From Verrucomicrobiia bacterium (GTDB lineage: Bacteria > Verrucomicrobiota > Verrucomicrobiia > Limisphaerales > JAEYXS01): a stretch of DNA of 64,000 nucleotides. A program made the translations under genes and the position numbers. The notes under the pieces are model-generated. The model saw only the letters and a list, made by a program, of their open reading frames with translations. It did no database searches and was not told where the DNA came from. The stretch's first letter is position 1; each line of letters begins with the position of its first letter. The DNA lies in NCBI GenBank assembly GCA_036405135.1, contig DASWYF010000022.1, positions 186,001 to 250,000 on the forward strand, written 5' to 3'. Positions 36,421-44,363 of the stretch are shown here, one piece after another.

Positions 36421-36781
36421 AACTTCATGGGGTGTCGAAGCTGGGAGCAGCTTCGCTTTTCTTCGTCCCTGACGGGACTTTTTTCCATTTCCATATCGAA
36501 ACCCGAGCGACAAATTGCTGGGCTATTGTCGGGTGTCTCTGCGGGAGTGGGGAGAAAACAGGAGTGCAGAAACAAACGGCGAGTTTAGAAGGAGGATAAG
36601 CTGTGGTGGGTTGTTTTTCCTGCTGTGGAGGTGGGTTCTGGTGAGGTTTTTCGCGAAGGATTTAGGAGGAAATCAAGCCCAAACAACCTGTTTTCAAAAA
36701 ACATTCTGATTGACCCCAAAGGCGTTTTAAGGTGGTGATAAAGGGCTCCCGTACTGGGGGCTGAAAGAGCATTTTTTGGCA
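36421..36781. other. Gene-free interval with a terminator near its left end
   Basis: No convincing coding sequence. The left end holds the hairpin CGAAGCTG-GGAG-CAGCTTCG (36436-36455) followed by CTTTT, a probable terminator for the small upstream gene. The remainder is A/G-rich and must carry the promoter and leader of the SNF2 helicase gene. No repeat family member was seen here. Confidence 0.6.
36436..36462 (+). terminator. Probable intrinsic terminator after the BamE-like gene
   Basis: Eight-base perfect stem CGAAGCTG/CAGCTTCG with a GGAG loop, then CTTTTCTTC. The T tract is short and interrupted, so strength is uncertain. Confidence 0.6.
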
Positions 36782-39700
36782 ATGGCAAGAGTAGCAAAGA
36801 AAACTGGCAGTCCGCGCTCGGCAGGGGCCACGCGGTATGATGCGCACCATACGGTGCTGGACAAAACCTATGGCGCGATGGCCGATCTCCGCCGGGAATT
36901 GTCCGATTCCAAAGTCGCGGTCGGGGAACGTAGCGAGATACTGAAGAGCTTTTCCGCCTGTCAGGATCCGCAACGGGCCTGGCTCATCCTGGAAGACTAT
37001 TTCGAGAAGCTGTCCCTCTCCCGCAAGGATTTCCCGAGCGAGGAGTGGTGGCCGCGTCTGGTCGGGGCCAAGGGCGAAGCCCGCCTCGAAGAAGTGGCGA
37101 TGCTGTTCCTGAAGGCGAACCGTCCGTTGCCCTCGGAACTGATCTCCCATGCAAACTTTGACCGCTTTGCCGAGCTAGAGCAGGCGGAGAAGGAAAATGC
37201 CCTTGTGCAAAGGCTGGAGCGCTGGCTCTTGCCGAAGGAAGTCAGCCACTTGGATTCGCCGCGTGCGCGGGTGCGCGTGATGTGCGAGCCGGTGGTGGTG
37301 CCGGAGACGCCTTCCCTGCATACCTTGCGCGTGGAGCTGGTGCTGAACCGGCCGCGTTCGGGTGAGACAGTGCGTTCGCTAGAAGAGATCATCGAACTGA
37401 CCACGCGCGCGGCGCATGAGCAGGAGCTTTTCTCGACGGAAGATTGGGAGTTCATCACGTGGTTGTCTGATCTGTATTCTGCCCGGGCGGCGGACATGGG
37501 GACGATCTCGCTGAACGGCCTCGAACTGGTGCAGTGGCTCACGCGGTGGGGTAATACGAAGCGCTTGGAGCTGTTGGATGGTTCGCATCGTCTGGAGTTC
37601 CATGGTGAACTGGTGGATCTCACGCCGCATCTGTTGAACAACGACATTGATCTGTCGTTCACGCAGCAGCTTTCGTTGCCTTCGGGTGAGAAGCTGACGT
37701 TGAAGGAGGCGAAATTCTTTGCGGGTGCGCCTTCGCTGGCGTTGGTGGGGGGAAGTTTCTATCTGCTGCGCAATGCGCCGTCCTCGGCGTTGCTGGGTGA
37801 CTGGTTGAAGAATCCGGTGCTGCCGGTGAAGAAGCTGACGCATCGCTTGCTGAAGCATCTGCGCAATACGGGCTCGGCCCAAGGTGGGGCGTTGCCTTGG
37901 CAGGAGCTGTGCGATACGCACGCGGCCATCCCGCAATTCACGTTTGAATTGAGCGATGACACGGTGCGCCTGCGCCTGCTGGCGCGCAGTGAAAAGGACG
38001 GTTCCGTATGGCAGTGGAGCGGGCATGACTGGCAGCCGTATGGCGAGCACGTTCGCAAGAGCGATGACAAGCCGGAGTTGCTGGATGATCCGCGCCTTGA
38101 TCCCGCTGTGGCGTGGTTGCGTCGCTTGGACTGGTTCACGCCGGAGCCCGGTTTGTGGATCGGTGATGCGAATGAGAATTTCCTGCACACGCTGGCGACG
38201 GCTTGGCCGTATAAGCCGGAAGGGGCGGAATATCTCGGCAATCCCTCGTTCCAACGGTTGTTCCTCGCGCCGCGTCGCTTGAAGCCGAAGCTGATCTTGC
38301 ATGGCTCGGGCATCGACTGGTTGTCCGTTTCTGCCGAATGGGAAGCGGAAGGCATGCGCCTGACGAAGGCGGACCTCGAACGCTTGCAGGCGGCCACGGG
38401 CCGCTTCGTGAAGCTGCCGGACAGCGGCTGGATCGAGCTGGATACGGGTGCGGTGCAATCCGCGCATGAGGCGATGGCGGACTTCGGCCTGGATGGCCTG
38501 AACGCGATGCCGCAGAAGGTGGACATCTTGCACGCGAGCCAGGCGTCTGACACGACGATGGAGTTTTTCGCGAACCAGCCGCAGTTGAAGGCACTGAAGC
38601 AGAAGCTGGTGGAGTTCAAGGCGGTGCCGGAGATCGACCTGCCGAAGTCAGTGGTGGCGGAGTTGCGGCCTTACCAGAAGGAAGGTTTCGAATTCCTCGC
38701 GCATCTGACGAACATGAAGACGGGCGGTATTTTGGCCGACGACATGGGTCTCGGCAAAACGCTGCAGACGCTGACGTGGCTGGCGTGGCTCAAGGAGCGT
38801 TCGAAGAAGTCGAAGCCCGCGGTGGTCATCTGCCCGGCGTCCGTGTTGCACAACTGGCGTCGTGAGGCGGAGAAGTTCACGCCGCACATGAAGGTGCTGG
38901 TGCTGGAGAGCGGTAATGCGCGGCATAACCTGCGCAAGCAGATCCCGCAGCACGACATCATCATCACGAATTACGCGCTGTTGCGCCGTGACCTGGAAGA
39001 GCTGCAGAAGTTCGACTTCGGCGCGATGGTCTTGGACGAAGCGCAGTTCATCAAGAATCCGCAGGCGCAGATCACGCAGTCCGTGAAGCAATTGCAGGCG
39101 GAACAACGTCTGGCTCTGACGGGCACGCCATTGGAGAACCGGTTGCTCGACTTGTGGAGCATCATGGATTTCATCCAGCCGGGTTACCTCGGCACGCAGG
39201 CGGATTTCGTGGAGCGTTACGAGCCGAAGGGTGAGAGCGCGGAGTGGTCGGGCAAGGTGGCGCGCCGTCGCTTGGCCGCGCGCTTGCGCCCGCTGATGAT
39301 CCGCCGCGTGAAGAAGCAGGTGGCGAAGGATCTGCCGGACCGTATCGAGGAGCGTCGCGATTGCGATCTCGGCGAAGCGCAACGGAAGCTTTACCTCGCC
39401 GAGCTGCGTCGCAGCCGCGAGCAGGTGCTCAAGACGGTGGCGGAGAAGGGGCTCGCGAAGAGCAAGATCCATGTGCTGGCCGCGCTCACGCGCTTGCGCC
39501 AAATCTGCTGCCATCCGCAACTCGTCGGCAACGATTCCGCATCGGGCAAGACGGAGACGTTGTTCGAGCTGATTGAGCCATTGGTCATGCAAGGGCAGAA
39601 GGTGCTGGTGTTCTCGCAGTTCGTGCAGATGTTGAAACTCATCGAAGCGGAGTGCGTGAACCGTCACATCGCCACACACTTGCTCACGGGCGAGACGAAG

Positions 39701-40051
39701 GACCGTCAGGAAGTGGTGAATGCTTTCCAGGCAGACGAGCGCGGCGGGTTGTTCCTGCTGAGCTTGCGCGCGGCGGGCACGGGCTTGAACCTCACGACGG
39801 CGAGCTACGTGGTGCTGTACGATCCGTGGTGGAATCCGGCGGTGGAAGCGCAGGCGATCGACCGCTCACACCGTATCGGCCAGACGCGGAACGTGTTCGC
39901 GTATCGTCTCATCGCACCGGGCACGGTGGAGGAGAAGATCTGGGACTTGCAACAGCGCAAGGCGCAGACGATCAGCGACGTGCTGGGCGAAGAAGGGTTC
40001 GCGCGGAGTCTGTCGCAGACGGATCTGGAGTATCTGTTCTCGGAGGATTGA
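36782..40051 (+). CDS. SNF2-family DEAD/DEAH-like helicase
   Basis: 1089 residues from ATG 36782 (a TTG two codons earlier is possible). The N-terminal half (to about 620) is poorly conserved and alpha/beta in nature. The SNF2 ATPase follows: motif I DDMGLGKT at about residues 653-660, motif II DEAQ at 752-755, motif III LTGTPLENR, motif V SLRAAGTGLNLT and motif VI QAIDRSHRIGQTRN at about 1024-1037. It couples ATP hydrolysis to DNA translocation or remodelling, and is related to bacterial HepA/RapA-like proteins with a long N-terminal region. Stand-alone gene, closed by a strong terminator at 40071-40104. Cytoplasmic. Confidence 0.93.
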   Translation: MARVAKKTGSPRSAGATRYDAHHTVLDKTYGAMADLRRELSDSKVAVGERSEILKSFSACQDPQRAWLILEDYFEKLSLSRKDFPSEEWWPRLVGAKGEARLEEVAMLFLKANRPLPSELISHANFDRFAELEQAEKENALVQRLERWLLPKEVSHLDSPRARVRVMCEPVVVPETPSLHTLRVELVLNRPRSGETVRSLEEIIELTTRAAHEQELFSTEDWEFITWLSDLYSARAADMGTISLNGLELVQWLTRWGNTKRLELLDGSHRLEFHGELVDLTPHLLNNDIDLSFTQQLSLPSGEKLTLKEAKFFAGAPSLALVGGSFYLLRNAPSSALLGDWLKNPVLPVKKLTHRLLKHLRNTGSAQGGALPWQELCDTHAAIPQFTFELSDDTVRLRLLARSEKDGSVWQWSGHDWQPYGEHVRKSDDKPELLDDPRLDPAVAWLRRLDWFTPEPGLWIGDANENFLHTLATAWPYKPEGAEYLGNPSFQRLFLAPRRLKPKLILHGSGIDWLSVSAEWEAEGMRLTKADLERLQAATGRFVKLPDSGWIELDTGAVQSAHEAMADFGLDGLNAMPQKVDILHASQASDTTMEFFANQPQLKALKQKLVEFKAVPEIDLPKSVVAELRPYQKEGFEFLAHLTNMKTGGILADDMGLGKTLQTLTWLAWLKERSKKSKPAVVICPASVLHNWRREAEKFTPHMKVLVLESGNARHNLRKQIPQHDIIITNYALLRRDLEELQKFDFGAMVLDEAQFIKNPQAQITQSVKQLQAEQRLALTGTPLENRLLDLWSIMDFIQPGYLGTQADFVERYEPKGESAEWSGKVARRRLAARLRPLMIRRVKKQVAKDLPDRIEERRDCDLGEAQRKLYLAELRRSREQVLKTVAEKGLAKSKIHVLAALTRLRQICCHPQLVGNDSASGKTETLFELIEPLVMQGQKVLVFSQFVQMLKLIEAECVNRHIATHLLTGETKDRQEVVNAFQADERGGLFLLSLRAAGTGLNLTTASYVVLYDPWWNPAVEAQAIDRSHRIGQTRNVFAYRLIAPGTVEEKIWDLQQRKAQTISDVLGEEGFARSLSQTDLEYLFSED

Positions 40052-40070
40052 GGATAGGTTTTGGAATTCG

Positions 40071-40104
40071 AAAGGCCGCACAGGGATGTGCGGCCTTTTT
40101 TGTT
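40071..40104 (+). terminator. Intrinsic terminator of the SNF2 gene
   Basis: Perfect 12-base stem AAAGGCCGCACA/TGTGCGGCCTTT with a GGGA loop, followed by TTTTTTGTTT. One of the strongest terminators in the window. Confidence 0.9.
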
Positions 40105-40224
40105 TGGGAAAGAAAGGGAAAAGACACGAGTTTCACGGATTTGCACGAATTAGAGGGGAGGAGAGATGGCCGCAAAAAAGCGCAAAAGGCGCAAAAGCCG
40201 GTTGCACCGGCGGGCCTATTACTT

Positions 40225-40294
40225 GGGAAACATCGAACATCGAACGCCCAACTTCCAACATCGAAAGCAGGAGGTTGAGTCTCGTTCCTCGACT
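40225..40294. repeat. 70-bp dispersed repeat, copy 1
   Basis: Begins GGGAAACATCGAAC and ends TCCTCGACT. It differs from the copy at 40879-40948 by one base. Shorter, diverged relatives are at 12707 and 45627. Neither strand codes for a plausible protein. The repeat type is frequent in Verrucomicrobia genomes; its mechanism of spread is not known to me. Confidence 0.85.
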
Positions 40295-40347
40295 GAGGAA
40301 GAAACGGCCCGCTGAGGACAGACGGTTCGTGAGGGGCATTCCAGCAG

Positions 40348-40788
40348 TCAATCAAGGTCGATGTCGATTTTCATGCCGGGGAGGGCCGGGATGTTCAGAA
40401 TGCGGTTGCGCAAGGGTTCCTGGCCGGGAGCGGCGGGACGGCCATGACGATAGAGGATCACCATGCGGAAAGGGCCGGCACCGCGATTGTTATAGGCGGT
40501 GACGCGGTAGAACCAGGCTTCGCCGGGGGGTGGGTCGTAAACAAACCAATCGGTCCTGGTGGTTTCAGCGAGCAGTTCGTAGTCACGGCCTTCGCGGGTG
40601 CGTTCGACGCGGTAGCCGGTGAGCCAGCTTTTGCTCTTGGGCTTCTGCCAGCGCAGGAGGAGGGTCCGGTCGCACAGCACAGAGGCGTTGAGACGGTGGA
40701 CGGAGCCGGGCAGGCGTTTGGCGCGGTAAAGCGCGGTTGAATACGGATGATCAAGATCAGCAATGTTTCCCATAACGCGGGGAAGCAT
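40348..40788 (-). CDS. Fibronectin type III-domain protein, short
   Basis: 146 residues. One fibronectin type III-like domain at about residues 38-110: LLLRWQKPKSKSWLTGYRVERTREG and TDWFVYDPPPGEAWFYRVTAYNNRGAG carry the conserved Trp and Tyr of the fold. No signal peptide in front (MLPRVMGNIADLDHP...), so either a cytoplasmic protein or a fragment of a larger one. A start at the second Met (40773) is equally possible. It lies between two copies of a dispersed repeat, which is unusual for an intact gene. Confidence 0.65.
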   Translation of the reverse strand: MLPRVMGNIADLDHPYSTALYRAKRLPGSVHRLNASVLCDRTLLLRWQKPKSKSWLTGYRVERTREGRDYELLAETTRTDWFVYDPPPGEAWFYRVTAYNNRGAGPFRMVILYRHGRPAAPGQEPLRNRILNIPALPGMKIDIDLD

Positions 40789-41112
40789 GGCAGAGAGGGT
40801 AGGACAACGGCTGTCCTAGTGGGAAGAAAAGTGGGAAATTTTTTAGGAGAGAAAACAGACCAAAAAGGCGGTGAGCCGGGGAAACATCGAACATCGAACG
40901 CCCAACTTCCAACATCGAAAGCAAGAGGTTGAGTCTCGTTCCTCGACTAGAGACGGTCATGAACCATAGAGCCGGAAAAGAAAGCGTTGGTTAAGAACTG
41001 GACGTGGCATTTGCTTAAGGATATCGCCTTCCCCCTCACCCCGGCCCTCTCCCTTGGGGAGAGGGGGTTAACATTTCCAGCGCTCATGCCAGTTTGGACG
41101 TTTCTGCGTGCG
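40789..41112. repeat. Gene-free interval with dispersed repeat copy 2 and a REP-like hairpin
   Basis: Contains the second 70-bp repeat copy (40879-40948) and a REP-like element CCCCTCACCCCGGCCCTCTC... (41031-41067) whose CCCTCTCCC and GGGAGAGGG arms form a hairpin around TTGG. No gene with protein-like composition is seen. It is directly followed by the CRISPR locus. Confidence 0.75.
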
Positions 41113-41244
41113 CTATTTGGTTTTGTATTCTGGGGGCTGGTCTTTGATGACGTAGTAGTGGGCGGCGTTGGCTTCGGATTGGGGGGAGCTTTGGCCGTTG
41201 GCGACGGGTTTGGCTTTACGCTTGGATTGGGCTTTGGTTGTGGC
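41113..41244 (-). pseudogene. Possible 3' gene remnant ending at the CRISPR array
   Basis: A minus-strand open stretch of 43 codons (ATTKAQSKRKAKPVANG..., ending AAHYYVIKDQPPEYKTK) reads like the C terminus of a real protein and ends at a TAG. Its upstream side stops exactly at the truncated last CRISPR repeat (41245), with no start codon of its own. It could be what is left of a gene cut by the array, or chance. Not recognised. Confidence 0.3.
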
Positions 41245-41583
41245 AGGCGTGCAAACGCGCAACAACGGAGAAAATATGACACTGACCTTTTGCATCTCTT
41301 GAAATTATGAGGTGTGCAAACGAAAAGCACTCCGACTTGGAGAAGGTCGCGCTTTTGCCTCCCTCGAAATTTTGAGGCGTGCACGCGCGATAAATAACTA
41401 ACCACCCAACCCCATCTTTTGCTTCCCTCGAAATTATGAGCCGTGCAAACGAACAACGGAGAAAATATGACACTGAGCAAACTTTTGCATTCCTCGAAAT
41501 TATGAGGCGTGCAAACGCCCTAATCTTAACAATCAGAAAGGAAGTATCTTTTACATCCCTCGAAATTTTGAGGCGAGCAAACG
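41245..41583 (-). CRISPR. CRISPR array, five 36-nt repeats plus a truncated terminal repeat
   Basis: Repeats lie at 41287-41322, 41352-41387, 41416-41451, 41482-41517 and 41548-41583. A 13-base remnant (AGGCGTGCAAACG on the plus strand) lies at 41245-41257. Spacers are 28-30 nt (41258-41286, 41323-41351, 41388-41415, 41452-41481, 41518-41547). Repeats differ from each other by one to five bases. On the minus strand the repeat starts CGTTTGCACGCC, ends GGATGCAAAAG and folds on itself: TTTGCA pairs with TGCAAA and CCTC with GAGG around an 8-nt loop. I read the array on the minus strand, leader toward the effector gene, because the truncated repeat is at the far end and the 3' end CAAAAG resembles the CAAAG end of known Cas12e repeats. 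Confidence 0.88.
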
Positions 41584-41705
41584 TGTAAGGCTCAACTTCT
41601 TGATTCCCAAACAGCACCGCCTATTAAACCAGCCAATATTAATCAAGGTGACAACTATTCCGGTTCGCGGAAAGGTGCCGTATGCAAAAGTAAATAATAA
41701 CAAGG
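41584..41705 (-). ncRNA. Candidate tracrRNA between effector gene and array
   Basis: Cas12e needs a tracrRNA (family knowledge). On the minus strand, CTTTTGCATAC (41680-41690) is complementary over nine bases to the 3' end of the repeat (ATGCAAAAG). Further downstream AGGCGGTGC (41614-41622) can pair with GCACGCCT in the repeat's 5' half, with one bulged base. The order (3'-end-pairing segment, middle part, then anti-repeat) is the order seen in the Cas12e tracrRNA of Deltaproteobacteria. TATTAT on the minus strand (41694-41699) could be a -10 element. Exact ends are unknown. Confidence 0.4.
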
Positions 41706-41732
41706 CTTAGGTAAGGTATTCAGCAAGCGCTG

Positions 41733-44363
41733 TCAATCTCCCCAACCGGCCAAGGTCCGTTGACGATACCAAGAGGACCATAAACCGGCCATTTTCTTCC
41801 GGCGGGCATCGTCTGCTTCATCGGGCAGTTTGGGATACTCCAGAGCAAAGAGGCTCTTGCGAGCAATATTGATGGCACCCTGCACGTCAGCATCTGCCTG
41901 TGTGCCGCAAGCGAGGCAAATGAACACGGCCTGCTTGGGCCGGAACGGCAGCCAGGCTTTCATCAAAAGATTGGCCAGCATTTTGAACTGAGCAGCAGGC
42001 AGCGATTTGACCTCGCGGCCTTTCAGCAATTCAGCGAGCCGATCGTCCACTGCCCGCGTTTTCAGCCCTTGGCCCCTGACGTAATAGGCATAATCTACGG
42101 GCAAGCGGCGTGTGCCCCCAGCTTCAGGCAGGGTCACACACCAATAACCCTCAGAATCGCGGGAGAGGGAATGAGCCAGAGTCTCATAGAACTCCCGGGA
42201 GTGGACATGGCCACAGGCGCTGCAGGTTGAGGAAGTATAGGCGGGCCCGACTAGCCAAAGGAAATGGTTCTGGTTTTTGCGGAACTTGGCGGAACCAGGC
42301 ATCTCATAGCAACCTGCTTCCGCCAGCTTTTGCTCGATGCTGGTGAGAATCCGCTCGTACTGCATATGGCTCATGCGTGTGCCACTGCCACCTCGCGTGG
42401 CGAGGCCGGAACCGAGGCGCTCCAAGACCAAGGGGGCACAATGTTCCGAAGCCAAATGAAGCAAATGGCGGGTGACCTCACCCGAGAGAGATAAAGCGCG
42501 ATTACGTTCCTTCGTCTTTAAGGAGCGGTGGTAACCGCCTTTAGTGCTCTGCAGAACGCGTTTCTGTTCGTCGAACCGGCGCTGCTGCTCCCGATACTCC
42601 TCAGCAATCTTGCCTGCCGCCAACACCTTGCCCTGCCGGGTGAGCAGCGCATAGGCCGCAGGAGTGGCTTCGCCACGGTCAACGCCGATCAGTTTGTCTG
42701 GCAGGGGTTGGGCAACAGGCGGGGTTTCACGCTGCATGGTGACAGTGAGAAAATATTCAGCCCGAGAGCGCGAACCAGAGGGGAGTATCCGTATGAGGCG
42801 GGCGTTAGTGAAGGTCCAGTAATCAGTGTTCTTCAAACTACGGTCAAAGTGCCAGAGATACTCGCGGCCCTGACGCTTGCCGAACTCCAGCGGCAACACC
42901 AAGGGCGGATGATCCACATCCGACCAGACCGGTTTACGCACCAGCGCTTTGGGACGAAACAAGGCCTTCTTGCGTGAGCCGCCGGTCGTGGCAAACCCCG
43001 TCCAGCCTGTGATGACACGTCCCCGGACGGATTTATGGGCTTCCGCCAGGACGATGGGCTTCCCTCTGGGATGGCTGAGGATAAAGGCCCATTCATCGTG
43101 ACCACCCTCACGGCGCATGCCCAGAGCTGCCCGATAACGGACGGTGCCATTGTCCATGAGGGAAAAGCCAAGAACTGGCAGGATGGCGTTCTCATCACCT
43201 GCTTCGTGCAGGGCACCGCGAACGGCCCCGAATCCTTGACGCCGAGGGACGTCCGCACGGAAGAAAGACACGTAGTCTCCAGACAGACGCAATGGTTCTA
43301 AAGCCAGCTTCACCGAATTGTTGACCAGATTAAGCAGCTTGATGACGGCTTGACGGTCAGAATATTTCCGTGATTCGAGATGACGAAGGAGTTTAGCGAC
43401 GGAACAGGCCACGCCCCGAAAAACTTCCGCAACTATGGCTTGCGGCGACCAGTCTGGATGTAACCGCGCCAAAGTGTGCAGGCGGAGCGTCAGAGTCTTG
43501 AGCGGAGTGATGGAAGAAGTCTCAATGGGCGGAGAGAAGCGGTCCAAGATACTGAGCCAAACGGAATCGCTGACGGAGGGGAAAGTAGTTAATTGAGCCG
43601 TCATGATGTTTTGGCCCGCCTTCCAAAATGATTGAATGGCAGTGGTGAGAGGAACGATCTCTGCATAACGCTGACTGCCAACGAAACCGGGATAGCCTTT
43701 GATGCTGCGCGGCAAGCAGGCGTCTTCACGGCTGAGTTTGTGCTTTTGCAACAATATCAGATTGCACCAAACGCGCGATTGCCCCACCCAGTCATTATAT
43801 GAAGCGACGTCTGCGGCGGTAAGGGATGCGGCGTCCGGCTCTGGTGGGGCCGGTGGGATATGTGTCAGTTGCAATTCGGCAGCGAGCTTCGGCAAATCTT
43901 CCCGCCACAGTTTGGCATTGCTTTGGATAATGACGCGGAACTCTTCACAGAGACCTTCACGCCGAGAGCAGAAGCTTTTCAGGTTGCCAGCCAGATCGCG
44001 CACAGTGGCTGTGATGGTGTCCCGGTCCACTGTCGATGGAAAATTTTTGCCGGTGACAAAGCGAGTGAGTAACCAGCCGACACAATCGGATTTATCCTCG
44101 TAAGGGTTTGTGGGAGACGCCTTGACCATACGCCAGAAATCTTCGGGCTTCTCTACCCACATCTGTTCCAGTTCTCTGAGCACTGACCGACGTAAATCTT
44201 GTAACGCATCGAATTGCGTCATGAGAGCCTCATAAAGTGGAGTGCCTGACGCGGTGCGAACCTTGAATTTGACTGTGCGAGTAATCTCCTGCGAGTCGTG
44301 GCCAACAGGATTGGCCAACGCGTGCTCAACTAGTTTCCTGACGGATGCGCGGATTGTATTCAT
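41733..44363 (-). CDS. cas12e: Compact Cas12e (CasX)-like type V CRISPR effector lacking the NTSB domain
   Basis: 876 residues, uninterrupted. RuvC residues D562 (LIGVDRGE), E648 (LVLERLGSG) and D826 (DADVQGAINIARKSLF) are intact, as is the four-cysteine loading domain C714/C717 and C816/C819. Blocks shared with Cas12e in order: PPAP followed by DWVGQSRVWCNLILLQKHKL and KGYPGF (about 170-226), LVLPLEFGKRQGREYLW (488-504), the RuvC-I block, YREQQR...KGGYHR (590-613), YTSSTCSACG (709-718) and a C-terminal LWSSWYRQR. From PPxP to the end the length (about 706) equals that of the Deltaproteobacterial Cas12e as I recall it. Before it, about 110 residues are missing, corresponding to the NTSB domain. 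RNA-guided DNA nuclease by family; activity untested. No adaptation genes nearby. Confidence 0.93.
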   Translation of the reverse strand: MNTIRASVRKLVEHALANPVGHDSQEITRTVKFKVRTASGTPLYEALMTQFDALQDLRRSVLRELEQMWVEKPEDFWRMVKASPTNPYEDKSDCVGWLLTRFVTGKNFPSTVDRDTITATVRDLAGNLKSFCSRREGLCEEFRVIIQSNAKLWREDLPKLAAELQLTHIPPAPPEPDAASLTAADVASYNDWVGQSRVWCNLILLQKHKLSREDACLPRSIKGYPGFVGSQRYAEIVPLTTAIQSFWKAGQNIMTAQLTTFPSVSDSVWLSILDRFSPPIETSSITPLKTLTLRLHTLARLHPDWSPQAIVAEVFRGVACSVAKLLRHLESRKYSDRQAVIKLLNLVNNSVKLALEPLRLSGDYVSFFRADVPRRQGFGAVRGALHEAGDENAILPVLGFSLMDNGTVRYRAALGMRREGGHDEWAFILSHPRGKPIVLAEAHKSVRGRVITGWTGFATTGGSRKKALFRPKALVRKPVWSDVDHPPLVLPLEFGKRQGREYLWHFDRSLKNTDYWTFTNARLIRILPSGSRSRAEYFLTVTMQRETPPVAQPLPDKLIGVDRGEATPAAYALLTRQGKVLAAGKIAEEYREQQRRFDEQKRVLQSTKGGYHRSLKTKERNRALSLSGEVTRHLLHLASEHCAPLVLERLGSGLATRGGSGTRMSHMQYERILTSIEQKLAEAGCYEMPGSAKFRKNQNHFLWLVGPAYTSSTCSACGHVHSREFYETLAHSLSRDSEGYWCVTLPEAGGTRRLPVDYAYYVRGQGLKTRAVDDRLAELLKGREVKSLPAAQFKMLANLLMKAWLPFRPKQAVFICLACGTQADADVQGAINIARKSLFALEYPKLPDEADDARRKKMAGLWSSWYRQRTLAGWGD

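Noticed and set aside
40987-41310. Plus-strand 107-residue frame with a glycine/valine-rich end
   Set aside because: Composed of a REP-like hairpin, reverse-strand text of the possible remnant and the array; no protein-like features.
40947-41617. Several minus-strand open frames (for example 41113-41295, 40947-41480, 41216-41617) with peptide text repeating RSFARLIISR
   Set aside because: They are the CRISPR repeats read through in different frames; the recurring peptide is the translated repeat. Only the last 43 codons look like a possible gene remnant.
41733-44363. Reading the effector as an IS200/IS605 TnpB transposon protein
   Set aside because: TnpB is about 400 residues, and this protein has the Cas12e-specific helical, OBD and loading-domain blocks and a repeat-spacer array next to it. 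No TnpA or transposon ends are seen.
41733-44363. Assignment to Cas12a, Cas12b or Cas12f
   Set aside because: Size and motifs differ: Cas12a and Cas12b are over 1100 residues with other blocks, and Cas12f is about 400-600. The FGKRQGRE, IGVDRGE and YTSxTCSxCG spacing matches Cas12e.
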